Positions 9,275 to 18,933 of a stretch of DNA of 64,000 nucleotides are shown here, piece by piece (within the stretch, counting starts at the first letter, position 1; each line of letters starts with the position of its first letter). A program made the position numbers and the translations under genes. This DNA is from Anderseniella sp963700885 (GTDB lineage Bacteria; Pseudomonadota; Alphaproteobacteria; Rhizobiales; Aestuariivirgaceae). The stretch lies in assembly GCA_963700885.1 (NCBI GenBank), contig CAVOZJ010000012.1, positions 1 through 64,000 of the forward strand. Direction: 5' to 3'. The notes under the pieces were generated by a model, which made no database searches, was not told the DNA's origin, and saw only the letters and a program-made list of their open reading frames with translations.

Positions 9275-9622
9275 ATGATGGCTATGCAAACGGTAGTCGA
9301 GCTTCCGCAGTTTACAAACGCTGCTGGTGGCCTTTTCACGGCTGAGGAATGTGAAGCTCTCGTCTCGTTTATCGCTCTCAACCCTTATGCTGGCGACGAA
9401 ATACCCGGCACTGGTGGCGTGCGGAAACTACGGTTTGGCGCAAAGAGTAAAGGTAAGCGTAGCGGCTCAAGGGTTGTCTACTTTGTGTTCAATGAACACA
9501 GCCCGATTTACCTTCTGACCTGCTACGGTAAAAATGAAAAGGACGACCTTTCATCAACTCAAAAGAAGGCCATGAAAGCATTTACAATTGCCCTGAAGGC
9601 GCAACTCAGGAAAGGACGATAA
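9266..9622 (+). CDS. RelE/HigB-type toxin of a type II toxin-antitoxin pair
   Basis: 118 residues from ATG 9266, or 112-115 if a later ATG is used. The sequence shows the RelE/HigB style: GGVRKLRFGAKSKGKRSGSR, VVYFVFNEHSPIYLLTCYGK and KNEKDDLSSTQKKAMKAF. Family members are ribosome-dependent mRNA interferases of about 100 residues. The antitoxin gene starts 2 bp after its stop, with toxin first as in higBA. Base composition is lower in GC than the flanking catabolic genes, which fits acquired DNA. Confidence 0.8.
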   Translation: MGYMMAMQTVVELPQFTNAAGGLFTAEECEALVSFIALNPYAGDEIPGTGGVRKLRFGAKSKGKRSGSRVVYFVFNEHSPIYLLTCYGKNEKDDLSSTQKKAMKAFTIALKAQLRKGR

Positions 9623-9623
9623 C

Positions 9624-9917
9624 ATGTCGAAAGTTGGTAATGACCTTGTCAAAGGACTGGAACAGGCCCTCGCCCACGCACGCGGCGATGACGTTGATGT
9701 TATTGTTCACGAAGTAAGGCTCGATGACATAGACGTTAAGGGTATTCGCAAATCTCTCAATGTTACCCAGGATGAGCTGGCTATCCTTCTTGGCGTCAGC
9801 ACTTCCGGCTTGCGGAAATGGGAACAGGGCCAACGCCATCCGCGTGGAGCCGCGCGTACCTTGCTGAAGATCATGGAAAGGGAACCTGAGGCCGTTCTAA
9901 GAGCAATGGCTCATTGA
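9624..9917 (+). CDS. XRE-family antitoxin (HigA-like)
   Basis: 97 residues. A helix-turn-helix occupies about residues 38-80 (IRKSLNVTQDELAILLGVST then SGLRKWEQGQRHPRGAAR). The N-terminal segment (LVKGLEQALAHARGDDVDVI) would cover the toxin. It starts 2 bp downstream of the RelE/HigB-type gene, so the two are translated together; the protein would neutralise the toxin and repress from the palindrome at 9258-9274. A downstream ribosome-site mutation would unbalance the pair, but none is seen. Confidence 0.82.
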   Translation: MSKVGNDLVKGLEQALAHARGDDVDVIVHEVRLDDIDVKGIRKSLNVTQDELAILLGVSTSGLRKWEQGQRHPRGAARTLLKIMEREPEAVLRAMAH

Positions 9918-9995
9918 TATTTCCTGCCGCTGAAGGGCGTCAGGATCACCGGAAGACTTCCCTCCCTGCCAATCTACACTGCCGGGAGCGGCATA

Positions 9996-10193
9996 ATCGG
10001 CCAGAAGATCGGCCATTCTCTGCTATTTCGGAAACTTTATTCCAGCAATATCAAATACATGGATGATTTCTGAATCGGCCATTGTACCGTGCGGGTTGAG
10101 GGAGTAAGATCGGCCACAAAACCGGCCAATTTCATAGTCAAGTGCCGGGATATGCAGTAAATTCAAATGCATGGATAGATATGGGATCGGCCA
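9996..10193 (+). repeat. Two degenerate tandem units marked by ATCGGCCA boxes
   Basis: ATCGGCCA occurs at 9996, 10008, 10074, 10109 and 10186, and ACCGGCCA at 10121, all in one orientation. The boxes fall at the same relative positions in two units (0, +12, +78 and 0, +12, +77). Around the third box both units also share AAAT.CATGGAT. The second unit leads into the coding start of the Fic remnant. The layout suggests an old duplication of the fic promoter and first codons, or an operator array. Confidence 0.5.
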
Positions 10194-10333
10194 AAAAATT
10201 GATTGAAGACGTCAGCCGTATTGAACCGGCCAGACTGGAAGAGGTGCCGGCAGCCGTCGCTGACGCGGTGGCGGGCATTTCAGCGGCAGGTGCTGTCCTC
10301 GGGTCAGCCCTTCATCCGGTGACTGCGGCATAG
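10142..10333 (+). pseudogene. Fic family protein, N-terminal remnant
   Basis: A 63-residue open frame with NSNAWIDMGSAKKLIEDVS and VAGISAAGAVLGSALHPVTA. This matches the start of Fic proteins in which LHP.TA is normally followed by a helix leading to YYSNLIEGH; here a stop follows at once and the DNA continues as the middle of a helicase gene. No Fic catalytic motif is left. It marks the left edge of a deletion. The call rests on pattern memory of the family, so confidence is moderate. Confidence 0.5.
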
Positions 10334-10344
10334 ATGCGGTTGCC

Positions 10345-12588
10345 GTGACATCCGGCTCGGCCAGCCGGCTGGAACGCAACCTGCCGCTCGCCCAGACCCT
10401 GTTCGACGCCTTTCCGTTTACCGTGGTCAGTCTTGACTACATCAAGGCTGACCGCCGCCGCGAGGGTTTTGCCCGTGCCTGCCCTGATTTCGTGATCGTC
10501 GATGAGGCTCATGCCTGCGTCGGGACGCACAGGGGCAGGCAGCAGCGCTTTGAACTCCTGTCCGGTCTGACGCGCGATCCGGATCGCCGGATGATCCTGC
10601 TGACGGCAACGCCGCACTCGGGCGACGAGGAGGCCTTCGCCCGCCTGCTGTCATTGATCGAACCGGAATTCGGATCAATGAATTTCGATGACATGAAATA
10701 CCGGGAGCGGCTGGCCCGCCATTTCGTGCAGCGCCGCCGCATCGACCTGACCGAAGGTGAATGGCATGAAGACAGGGCATTTCCCAGGCACGAGACGACG
10801 GAAGCGGCATACCAGCTTTCGAAGGCGCACCTGGACTTCCATGAGGCCGTCCTCGACTACTGCCTCGGCGTCGTTTCCCGCGCTGGCTCAGGCGGGCGCG
10901 AGCGCCGGCTTGCCTTCTGGGGCACGCTCGCCCTGATGCGCTGCGTGGGCTCGTCGCCGGCCGCTGCGCTGAGCGCCCTGCGCAACAGGGCGGCCAGCGA
11001 GGCAGCGCGCCTGGAACCACAGATATACGACGACGATGGCGACGACGAAGACGCGGTCGATGTTGAACCGGGTGCGCCGTTCGACGCCGATCCGGCCATG
11101 GCGGGATTGCTTGACCAGGCCGGGCGCCTGTTGACTCAGAAGGATCCGAAGCTTGCCGCCCTCATCGGCATGCTTGGCCCCCTGATCAGGCAGGGCGCAA
11201 GCCCGGTCGTGTTCTGCCGCTATATCGCAACCGCAGAACATGTCCGCGACGGCCTGCGGAAGGCGTTCCCGAAACTCGCCATCGATGCGGTGACCGGCGT
11301 CCTGACGCCGGACGAGCGGCGCGACCGGGTTGCCGCCATGGCGGAAGACGGCGACGGCGGTGACGGGCAGTGCCTGCTTGTCGCCACGGATTGCCTTTCG
11401 GAAGGTATCAACCTGCAGCAGCTGTTTGATACGGTGGTGCACTATGACCTCTCCTGGAACCCGACCCGCCACCAGCAGCGCGAAGGCCGCGTTGACCGTT
11501 TCGGTCAACCGGCAGACCTTGTGCGATCAATCATGATGTATTCGCCCGACAGCGCCATCGATGGCGCTGTCCTGGATGTCATCCTGCGCAAGGCGGAACA
11601 GATCCGCAAGACAACCGGAGTAACGGTGCCGCTTCCCGAAGAGCGCGGCCCGGTAACCGATGCGCTGATGGCCGCGATGCTGCTGCGGCGCGGTGGCGGC
11701 AGCAGGCAGCTCGCCCTTGATCTTCGGCTAAACGACGGTACCAGCGCCATGGACATCCGCTGGCGCGACGCGGAGGAGAATGAAAAGAAATCCCGTGCGC
11801 GGTTTGCCCAGAACGCCATGCGGCCGCAGGAGGTGGCGCCGGAATGGGACAGGGCGCGCAATCTGCTTGGATCACCGGGCGACGCAAGAGCATTTGTCGA
11901 GCGTGCCATGAAGCAGTTTGGCGTGGCGCTGGAACAGCGCAAATCCGTGCTGTTGGCCCATGTCCATGCGCTTCAGCCGGGGCTCGCGGAACGTCTCGCC
12001 CAGCGTAATCTCGAAGGTTCGGTGCGCCTGGCCATGACGGAGCCCGCCCCGTCCGGCACCTCGCTGCTGACCCGAACGCACCCGCTGACGGCAACCCTGG
12101 CAGATGCCCTGCTCGAAGCCTGCCTTGACCCTGAAGCCCTGGCTGATCTCGGTATCGGCCGCACAGGCGCATGGCCGGTGCCGGCCGTCGAGCAGATGAC
12201 GCGGATCGTCCTGCTTCGCATCCGCTACAAGCTGACCATCCATGCCCGCAAGGAGCGGTTGCTGCTGGCCGAGGATGCAGCCCTCGTCGCCCTGCAGGCT
12301 GACACAATCGTGGCCACCGGAGAAGACGCGCGCAGGCTGCTGGACACGCCCGCGGTAGCAGACCTTGCCCTGCCGGCCCGCGAGCGTCTTATTGCACAGG
12401 CAAGGCAGCAGTTGCCCGGCCTGATCGGCGGGCCGTTCGCCGCATTTGTGCGCACGCGCGGCGAGGAACTTGCGCAGGACCATGCACGCCTGCGGGCAGC
12501 CGCCGGTTCAGCCTCCCGCGTAAGTGTTGAGCCTGTGCTCCCGCCGGATGTGATCGGCCTGTTTGTCCTGCTGCCGGACGGGATCTAG
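10345..12588 (+). pseudogene. SNF2/DEAD-like helicase, DrmD-like, 5'-truncated (Walker A missing)
   Basis: The open frame (GTG 10345; in-frame coding sense extends to about 10330) starts after the expected Walker A region. Present are VIVDEAHACVG (DEAH, residues 53-56), LLTATPHSGDE (motif III), VVFCRYIATAEHVRDGL, LLVATDCLSEGINLQ and QQREGRVDRFGQ near residues 376-387 (motif VI). Family members have roughly 1000 or more residues and partner the methylase encoded next. Without motif I it cannot bind ATP normally. The 5' end has been replaced by a Fic remnant, so this is a deletion derivative, not a start-codon choice. Confidence 0.8.
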
Positions 12589-12591
12589 GCC

Positions 12592-15500
12592 ATGGCCCGC
12601 AAACCCGTCACCGACATGTCCGCCTGGCCCTCGCTGACGCTTGAAGGCAACCTGATCGCACCGGCCATGGTGGCCAGCATTAACCGCCGGGAGGCGCCGG
12701 GGCAGGCCGAATCCGATTATGGCATCCGCAAGGGACTGACCATCCGCGACGAGATTTCAGCCGCCTTCAGGGTTGGTCAGTCCCACTTGACGCATTCGCC
12801 AGGATTGACAATCCATCCGTTGAGGCAACGCGCCGGTTCGCCGGCGGCTTCCTGAAGGAGACATTCGGCCATGACGACCTGGCTCCCGGCGAAGGCGTCA
12901 TCTCGTTCCTGGCCGGCGGCCGGGTTCCGGTCGTGGCCGTACCGCCGAAGATGAAAACCTGGACCGGCGCAGCCGGACACTTTCAACTGACAGGGCCCGG
13001 TCCCCGGCCTTCGCGCTGCAGGATTATCTGAACGAACATGACGAGGCGTTGTGGGGTCTCGTGACCAATGGCAAAGAGCTGCGCCTGATGCGTGACAACG
13101 CCTCGCTGACCCGGCCTGCCTATATCGAGGCCGATCTTGTCCAGATGTTCGCCAACGAGGATGTTGCCTCGTTTGCCGTTCTGTGGCTGCTGATCCACCG
13201 TTCCCGCTTTGGGCGGCAGGGTACACCGGCCACCGACTGCGCGCTGGAGCGCTGGCGCGAGGCAGGTTCGCGCGAGGGCGAGGCCACCCGGGATCGGCTG
13301 GCCGCGCAGGTGGAAATTGCACTGAAGGTGCTTGGCTCCGGCTTCCTCGAGGCCAACCCGGACCTTTCAGAAAAGCTCAAGTCCGGCGAGGTCAACCTCA
13401 CCGGCTGGTTCAACGAATTGCTGCGCCTTGTCTACCGGCTGATCTTCCTGATGGTGGCGGAAGACCGCAACCTGCTGCACCCCGGCAGCGCCAGGTCCGG
13501 CGCCCGCAAACTCTACGCTGAAGGCTACAGCCTTGCGGCCCTGCGCGCGCAGTGCATCCGCCGGGCGTCGTGGGACCGTCACCATGACCGTTATGAGGGT
13601 CTGAAAGTGGTGTTCCGAGCGCTGGGCCACGGCCAGGCAAAGCTGGCCCTGCCCGCCCTCGGCGGCCTGTTTGCGCAGGACCGGTTGCCGGAACTCGGCC
13701 AGCGCGAAATTGCGTAACCGCGCCCTGATGCAGGCGGTCTACCGCCTGTCATGGCTTACTGACGGGACCGGCCTGGTGCCCGGTCAACTGGCGCGCCATG
13801 GAAACCGAGGAACTCGGCTCGGTCTACGAGTCCCTGCTCGAACTGCAGCCGCAGCTGTCGGATGACGGGCGCGAGCTTCGTTTCGCCTCTGAGGCCGCCG
13901 AGCAGAAGGGCAACCAGCGCAAGACCACCGGCTCCTACTATACGCCCGACAGCCTGGTGCAGGCGCTGCTGGATACGGCACTCGATCCGGTGCTGGACAA
14001 GGCGGAAGCCGAGGCGGACGACCCTGAAGCAGCGCTGCTGAAGCTCTCGGTCATCGATCCGGCCGCGGCTCGGGCCACTTCCTGCTGGCGGCTGCCCGGC
14101 GCATCGCCACCCGGCTTGCCCGCATCCGGGCGGACGGCACGCCGTCGCTGGCCGACTTCCGCCATGCGCTGCGTGACGTGGCCCGTTCCTGTCTGCACGG
14201 GGTGGACCGTAATCCAATGGCGGTGGAACTGACCAAGGTGGCGCTGTGGATCGAGACGGTGGACCCCGGCCTGCCGCTCGGCTTTTTCGACGCTCAGATC
14301 CGCTGCGGCGATGCACTGCTTGGCGTGTTCGACCTGACCGCGCTGGAACAGGGCATTCCCGATGCCGCCTACAAAGTGTTGACGGGCGACGACAAGGCCG
14401 TGGCAAGGCACTATGCCGCCAAGAACCGGCGCGAGAAAGCCGAGCGCGACAAGGTCGCCTCCGGCTTCGGCTTCAACCGCCAGCGCGACTTTACCCGCGA
14501 GTTTGCCGAACTGCGCGCCATGCCGGAAGAGACCCTGGCCGACGTCGAGGCCAAGGCCGCGCGGCTGAACGACCTGACGAGGAAGCGCGGCGCAAGCTGG
14601 ATACTGGCGCGCGGCTGCGACCTCTATGTCTCGGCGTTCCTGCAACCAAAAACGAAGGATGAGCGGTTCGCCCAGGCCGGTGGCCTGCCGCGCCGGGGCA
14701 CGGAGACGGTGCCCACTTCCGGCGCGCTGTGGGAGTACCTGCGCGGCGTCAGCCCGTTTGGTCCCATGTTTGCGGCGGCATCCGATGCCGCTGCTTCAGC
14801 CTATGCTTTCCACTGGCCGCTGGAGTTTCCCGATGTCATGGCGCGCGGCGGCTTCGACGTGGTCCTGGGCAATCCGCCATGGGAACGCATAAAGCTGCAG
14901 GAGAAGGAGTTTTTCGCATCGCGCGATGCCGGGATAGCCACGGCGGCGAACAAGGCTGCCCGGGACAGGCTGATCAGGGCTCTGGCAGCGGCTGATCCGG
15001 GCTCATCAGGTCGCAAATTGTTTGACGCGTTCGAAGCCGAAAAGCGGATGTCGGAAGCAACCTCGACCTTCGTGCGCGTAGATGGCGGGGAAGCCGGCCG
15101 CTTCCCGCTAACCGGCACCGGTGATGTGAATACCTATGCCCTGTTCGCCGAACTGTTTTCCGGGCTGGCCGGGTCAATGGGCCGCGCTGGTGTTATCGTA
15201 CCGACTGGGATCGCAACCGATGCTACTACCGCACCTTTCTTCGCGCATCTTGTTGAAGAGAAACGGCTGGCGAAACTGGTGGACTTCGAAAACTCTGCTC
15301 CGCTCTTTCCGGGTGTCCATCGCAGTTTCAAATTCTGTCTGCTCACTCTCGGCCGGAACGAACCGGAGGCGCACTTCGCCTTCTTCCTGACCGGGCCCGC
15401 GCAGCTGGCCGAGCCGGAGCGCAACTTCACCCTGTCGCCCCAGCAGATCGCAGCGATCAACCCCAACACCAAAACCGCTCCCGTCTTCCGCTCCCGGGCC

Positions 15501-16604
15501 GATGCTGAGCTCACGGCAAAGATCTATCGCAACGCCCCGGTTCTTGTTGAAGATGGCAAGGGCGACGAGGGCAATCCCTGGGGCGTCAGCTTTGCACGCC
15601 TGTTCGACATGTCCAATGACAGTGGCCTGTTCAGGACGGCAGTTGACCTGCAGCGTGAGGGGCTCGTTCGCGACGGTATGGACTGGGTTTCGCCCTCCAG
15701 CACTGCAGGCGTCCTGCCGCTAGCCGGCGGGCGGGATGTCGGTGAACTCGATCTCGCCGGCGGCGGTCCGCGAACCCCGCAGCGATACGTCCCTCTCTAC
15801 GAAGCCAAGATGATCCACCAGTTCGATCACCGCTGGGCTACATATAGCAATGATGGTGAAAGTGCGTCGGATGTCACACTGGAGGACAAGACCGATCCCG
15901 GCTATGAGCCGTCGCCCCGTTATTGGGTGCCGGAAGGGGAGGTGGTTATGCGCCTTGCAGCGAAGGGATGGACGCGCGGATGGCTGATGGGTTGGCGCGA
16001 CATCACCAACGCGACGAATGAGCGAACAGTCATTGCCGCGGTATTTCCGAGGATGGGAGCAGGTGATACGCTCCTCATTAAAATGCCAAAAGCAAAAGAT
16101 GCGAGAATATGTACAGCAAACATAGAGAATCTTTGTTCACTCACACTTGACTATGCGTCGCGCCAAAAGATTGGCGGAACACATTTGAAATACAATATCT
16201 TCAAGCAACTCCCAGTGCTTCCTCCTGCGTTCTACACAGAACCTCGCATCGCCTTCATTGTCCCGAAGGTATTGGAACTTACCTACACCTCGCGTAGCCT
16301 CGCCCCATTTGCCCGCGATCTCGGCCATGACGGACCGCCCTTCGCCTGGGACGAGGACCGCCGCGCCCTGCTGCGCGCCGACCTCGACGCCTTCTACGCC
16401 CGCGCCTATGGCCTGACCCGTGATGAACTGCGCTACATTCTTGACCCCGCCGATGTTAAGGGGCCCGACTATCCGTCCGAAACATTCCGTGTACTGAAGA
16501 AAAAAGAAATCAGGCAGCACGGTGAATACCGCACCCGCCGCCTCGTGCTGGCCGCCTGGGACCGGATGGAAGTCGACGGCGAATTTGAAGCAATGGAGAT
16601 GTGA
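12592..16604 (+). pseudogene. Class I adenine-N6 DNA methylase, Eco57I/DrmMI-like (multiple frameshifts)
   Basis: Starts 3 bp after the helicase and would encode about 1335 residues. The middle carries the SAM-binding motif DPA.GSGHFLLAA near 14060 (broken by a missing base) and the catalytic NPPW in VVLGNPPWERIKL near 14870. Further family blocks are TGTGDVNTYALFAELF, VPTGIATDATTAPFF and LFPGVHRSFKFCLLTL. Frame changes occur near 12785, 12960-13010, 13715, 13783 (extra C) and 14068; from 14178 on the frame is clean for 808 residues. Such proteins modify adenine in restriction or DISARM-like systems. If the indels are assembly errors, the enzyme is complete. Confidence 0.8.
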
Positions 16605-16606
16605 TC

Positions 16607-17722
16607 ATGGCCAAGTCAGCAGGACCAAAAAAGGCAGCAGGACCAGCAAAAGCTGCAGAAGCTGAAAGTGATGTTCGCATCAAGGAACTCGAGGACATCC
16701 GGGAGGAGGTTCAAGCCGGAAGGGAGCCAACCGTTAGCGTTCGCGAACTGCTGCGCTGGTTTGATGCGCGCCGCCGCCGTTCGGGTGTTGTCGAACGTGT
16801 TGAAACCGCGCTTGAGACGGCAGGCCTTCGCACCGATCCTGATTTTACGACTGAATGGATCGACGCACCGGTCGCCTTCAGAAAGCTTCAACTGCCTGCA
16901 AAGCCAGCGATGGCCAGACCCGAGAAGGCCGGTGAGAACATCGGGGCTGCGGCAGATGTTGTTGAGAATGACGAACTGCCAGAAGTCTCTTACCTGGTTC
17001 GTATGCTTGATGCAGCCAATCGCGATGTGGTTTCTGCCAATCCGGAAGACACAATTGAAACCGCCATCACGCTCATGATGGCACATGATTTTTCACAACT
17101 TGCGGTCATGACGAGTCCGAGAGAACTGAAAGGGACGATCAGTTGGAAATCCATTGGCAGCCGTTTAAGCCAGCGAAACAACCTGAAAACAGTCGCTGAC
17201 GCAATGGATGCGGCGTCCGAGGTTCTTGACACCGATTCCCTGTTCGAAGCCACAAAAGCGATCATTGAGAGGGAGTACGTTTTCGTGCGCTCCTCGGCCG
17301 ACAGAAGAATTACCGGAATTGTTACGGCGACCGATGTCAGTGAGCAGTTCCAATTGCTCTCGGAGCCATTTCTTCTTCTGGGTCGGATCGAGAACCAGAT
17401 CCGACGAATTATTCAGGACACTTTTGATGTCGATACGCTGCGCGCTGCCTGCAACGAAAATGATCCAGATCGGAAAGTAGCGGTCTCCAAGGTGTCTGAT
17501 CTCAACTTTGGCGAATATCAACGCATTCTCGAGAACGAGGAAAACTGGGAAAAGCTTAAGTTCGTTGCCTGCCGAAAAACCTTTTGTAAGGAGTTGGACA
17601 AGGTCCGGCAGCTAAGAAACGAAATCATGCATTTTCATCCAGATGTTATCGAAGCTGGTGATTTTGAACAATTGCGCCGGTTTTCGCGGCTGCTTAGCCA
17701 ATTGGGGAAGCTGGGACGGTGA
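16607..17722 (+). CDS. CBS-domain pair fused to a HEPN-type domain
   Basis: 371 residues from ATG 16607 (GGAG eight bases upstream). After a basic, Ala-rich N-terminus come two CBS repeats at about residues 125-250 (VSANPEDTIETAITLMMAHD, later SLFEATKAIIEREYVFV and GIVTATDVSEQF). The C-terminal helical region (RIENQIRRIIQDTF, then KELDKVRQLRNEIMHFHPD) contains R337-N-E-I-M-H342, the R-x4-H motif of HEPN ribonucleases. CBS pairs bind adenosyl nucleotides, so a nucleotide-gated RNase is a reasonable inference. It follows the methylase with a few bases between and is less GC-rich than its neighbours. Possibly the effector of the cassette. Confidence 0.7.
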   Translation: MAKSAGPKKAAGPAKAAEAESDVRIKELEDIREEVQAGREPTVSVRELLRWFDARRRRSGVVERVETALETAGLRTDPDFTTEWIDAPVAFRKLQLPAKPAMARPEKAGENIGAAADVVENDELPEVSYLVRMLDAANRDVVSANPEDTIETAITLMMAHDFSQLAVMTSPRELKGTISWKSIGSRLSQRNNLKTVADAMDAASEVLDTDSLFEATKAIIEREYVFVRSSADRRITGIVTATDVSEQFQLLSEPFLLLGRIENQIRRIIQDTFDVDTLRAACNENDPDRKVAVSKVSDLNFGEYQRILENEENWEKLKFVACRKTFCKELDKVRQLRNEIMHFHPDVIEAGDFEQLRRFSRLLSQLGKLGR

Positions 17723-17787
17723 TTGCGGTGCACATGTTTCAATCTGCACTGTGGATTGGCGCGAGATGGCGACCAACGGGGTGAAGC

Positions 17788-18933
17788 ATGTTCAATGACA
17801 TCGACCCATCATTGATGCAAACCGCACGCCCCGTGTTGCTCGATGCGCTGGTCACGTTTTTCCGGCCCGGCTGGGATTTTGTGCGCACAAGTCAAGAGAT
17901 TGCCCAGGCAGCAAAGGTGGCGGGGTTCTCCAAAAGGGGACGCAGAAAGTTGCTCGACTATCTGTATGCCCTGGTTGAAGAACTGGATGATTTAGGAGAA
18001 AACCCCCTGAACATGGGTCGCCGGGTTGAACCGAGAGAGCGATTGTTCTCGGCTGAATTGCTGAAGGGACTGTTCGATCAGACCGACGCTAACGGCCAGA
18101 TGACCCTGTTCGAAATCAAGCAGCCTGACGCCTCGCCTGACCGGGCTTTCATCGACCAGTTGATTGCCGACACCAGGCTCTATACCCGAAGTGAAGATAT
18201 TCTGTCGCTTTGGAACTTCACGGCACGAATGCGCCATATCGCGCCATTCAATGCCATGCTGCTGCACGTCCAGAAACCGGGCCTGAGTTATGCCGCGACG
18301 GCTCGCGACTGGTGGGAACGCTTCAAGCGTAAACCCAAGGCCCACGCCCGGCCTCTTGTCACGATGCGCATCGCCGGCCCGGTCGATTTCATGTTCGATG
18401 TGCTCGATGTCGAACCTCCGCTAGATGAGTCGGTTTATTTTTTCCCGGCATCTGGCGATATACCGCCCGGCTGGATACAGGGTGCTTGCGAGAAATTGGG
18501 CAAGCAATCCATCGACGTGGTTCCCGTTCATCACGGGGACTACAATGCTGGACAAGTTCGGTTACTTGAAGATCACGATGACGAGACCCGGCACAATCAA
18601 TATGAAATCGTGCTGAACGTCAGTCATCCCGAACCAACGCAGCTTGTCACTCTTGTGCATGAGCTCGCCCATCTCTATCTCGGGCACTGTGGCGAGGACA
18701 TCAAGCGCGGAGTGAAGGCACGGCGACCCCGCGAACTTCCGTTGCGCGAAGTAGAAGCTGAATCAGTAGCCTATGTCGTCGCCAAACGTTCTGGTGTTGC
18801 TCCGCGTAGCGAAACTTATCTCGTCCAATACCAAGGCGCATTCGAGGAACTGGATGTACATGCCGTTCTTCAAACGGCCGGCAAAATAGAAAAACTGCTG
18901 CGACTACCGTTCGATGTGCGAGGGGCTGAATGA
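17788..18933 (+). CDS. ImmA/IrrE-like zinc metallopeptidase with N-terminal helical region
   Basis: 381 residues. The zinc motif HELAH is at 291-295 (LVTLVHELAHLYLGH), with a downstream acidic ligand in EVEAESVAYVVAKRSG (Glu323 or Glu325). Residues 120-205 resemble the middle of ArdC-like or ImmA-like proteins (SLWNFTARMRHIAPFNAMLL, ATARDWWERFKRKP). The first 80 residues look like a winged-helix segment. ImmA/IrrE peptidases cleave repressors in response to DNA damage or phage. It lies between the CBS-HEPN and HNH genes and overlaps the latter by 4 nt. A regulatory protease of the cassette is the likely role. Confidence 0.78.
   Translation: MFNDIDPSLMQTARPVLLDALVTFFRPGWDFVRTSQEIAQAAKVAGFSKRGRRKLLDYLYALVEELDDLGENPLNMGRRVEPRERLFSAELLKGLFDQTDANGQMTLFEIKQPDASPDRAFIDQLIADTRLYTRSEDILSLWNFTARMRHIAPFNAMLLHVQKPGLSYAATARDWWERFKRKPKAHARPLVTMRIAGPVDFMFDVLDVEPPLDESVYFFPASGDIPPGWIQGACEKLGKQSIDVVPVHHGDYNAGQVRLLEDHDDETRHNQYEIVLNVSHPEPTQLVTLVHELAHLYLGHCGEDIKRGVKARRPRELPLREVEAESVAYVVAKRSGVAPRSETYLVQYQGAFEELDVHAVLQTAGKIEKLLRLPFDVRGAE

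Noticed and set aside
10345..16604. Calling this a DISARM system
   Set aside because: Only DrmD-like and DrmMI-like genes are visible; drmA, drmB and drmC are missing, and different genes follow.
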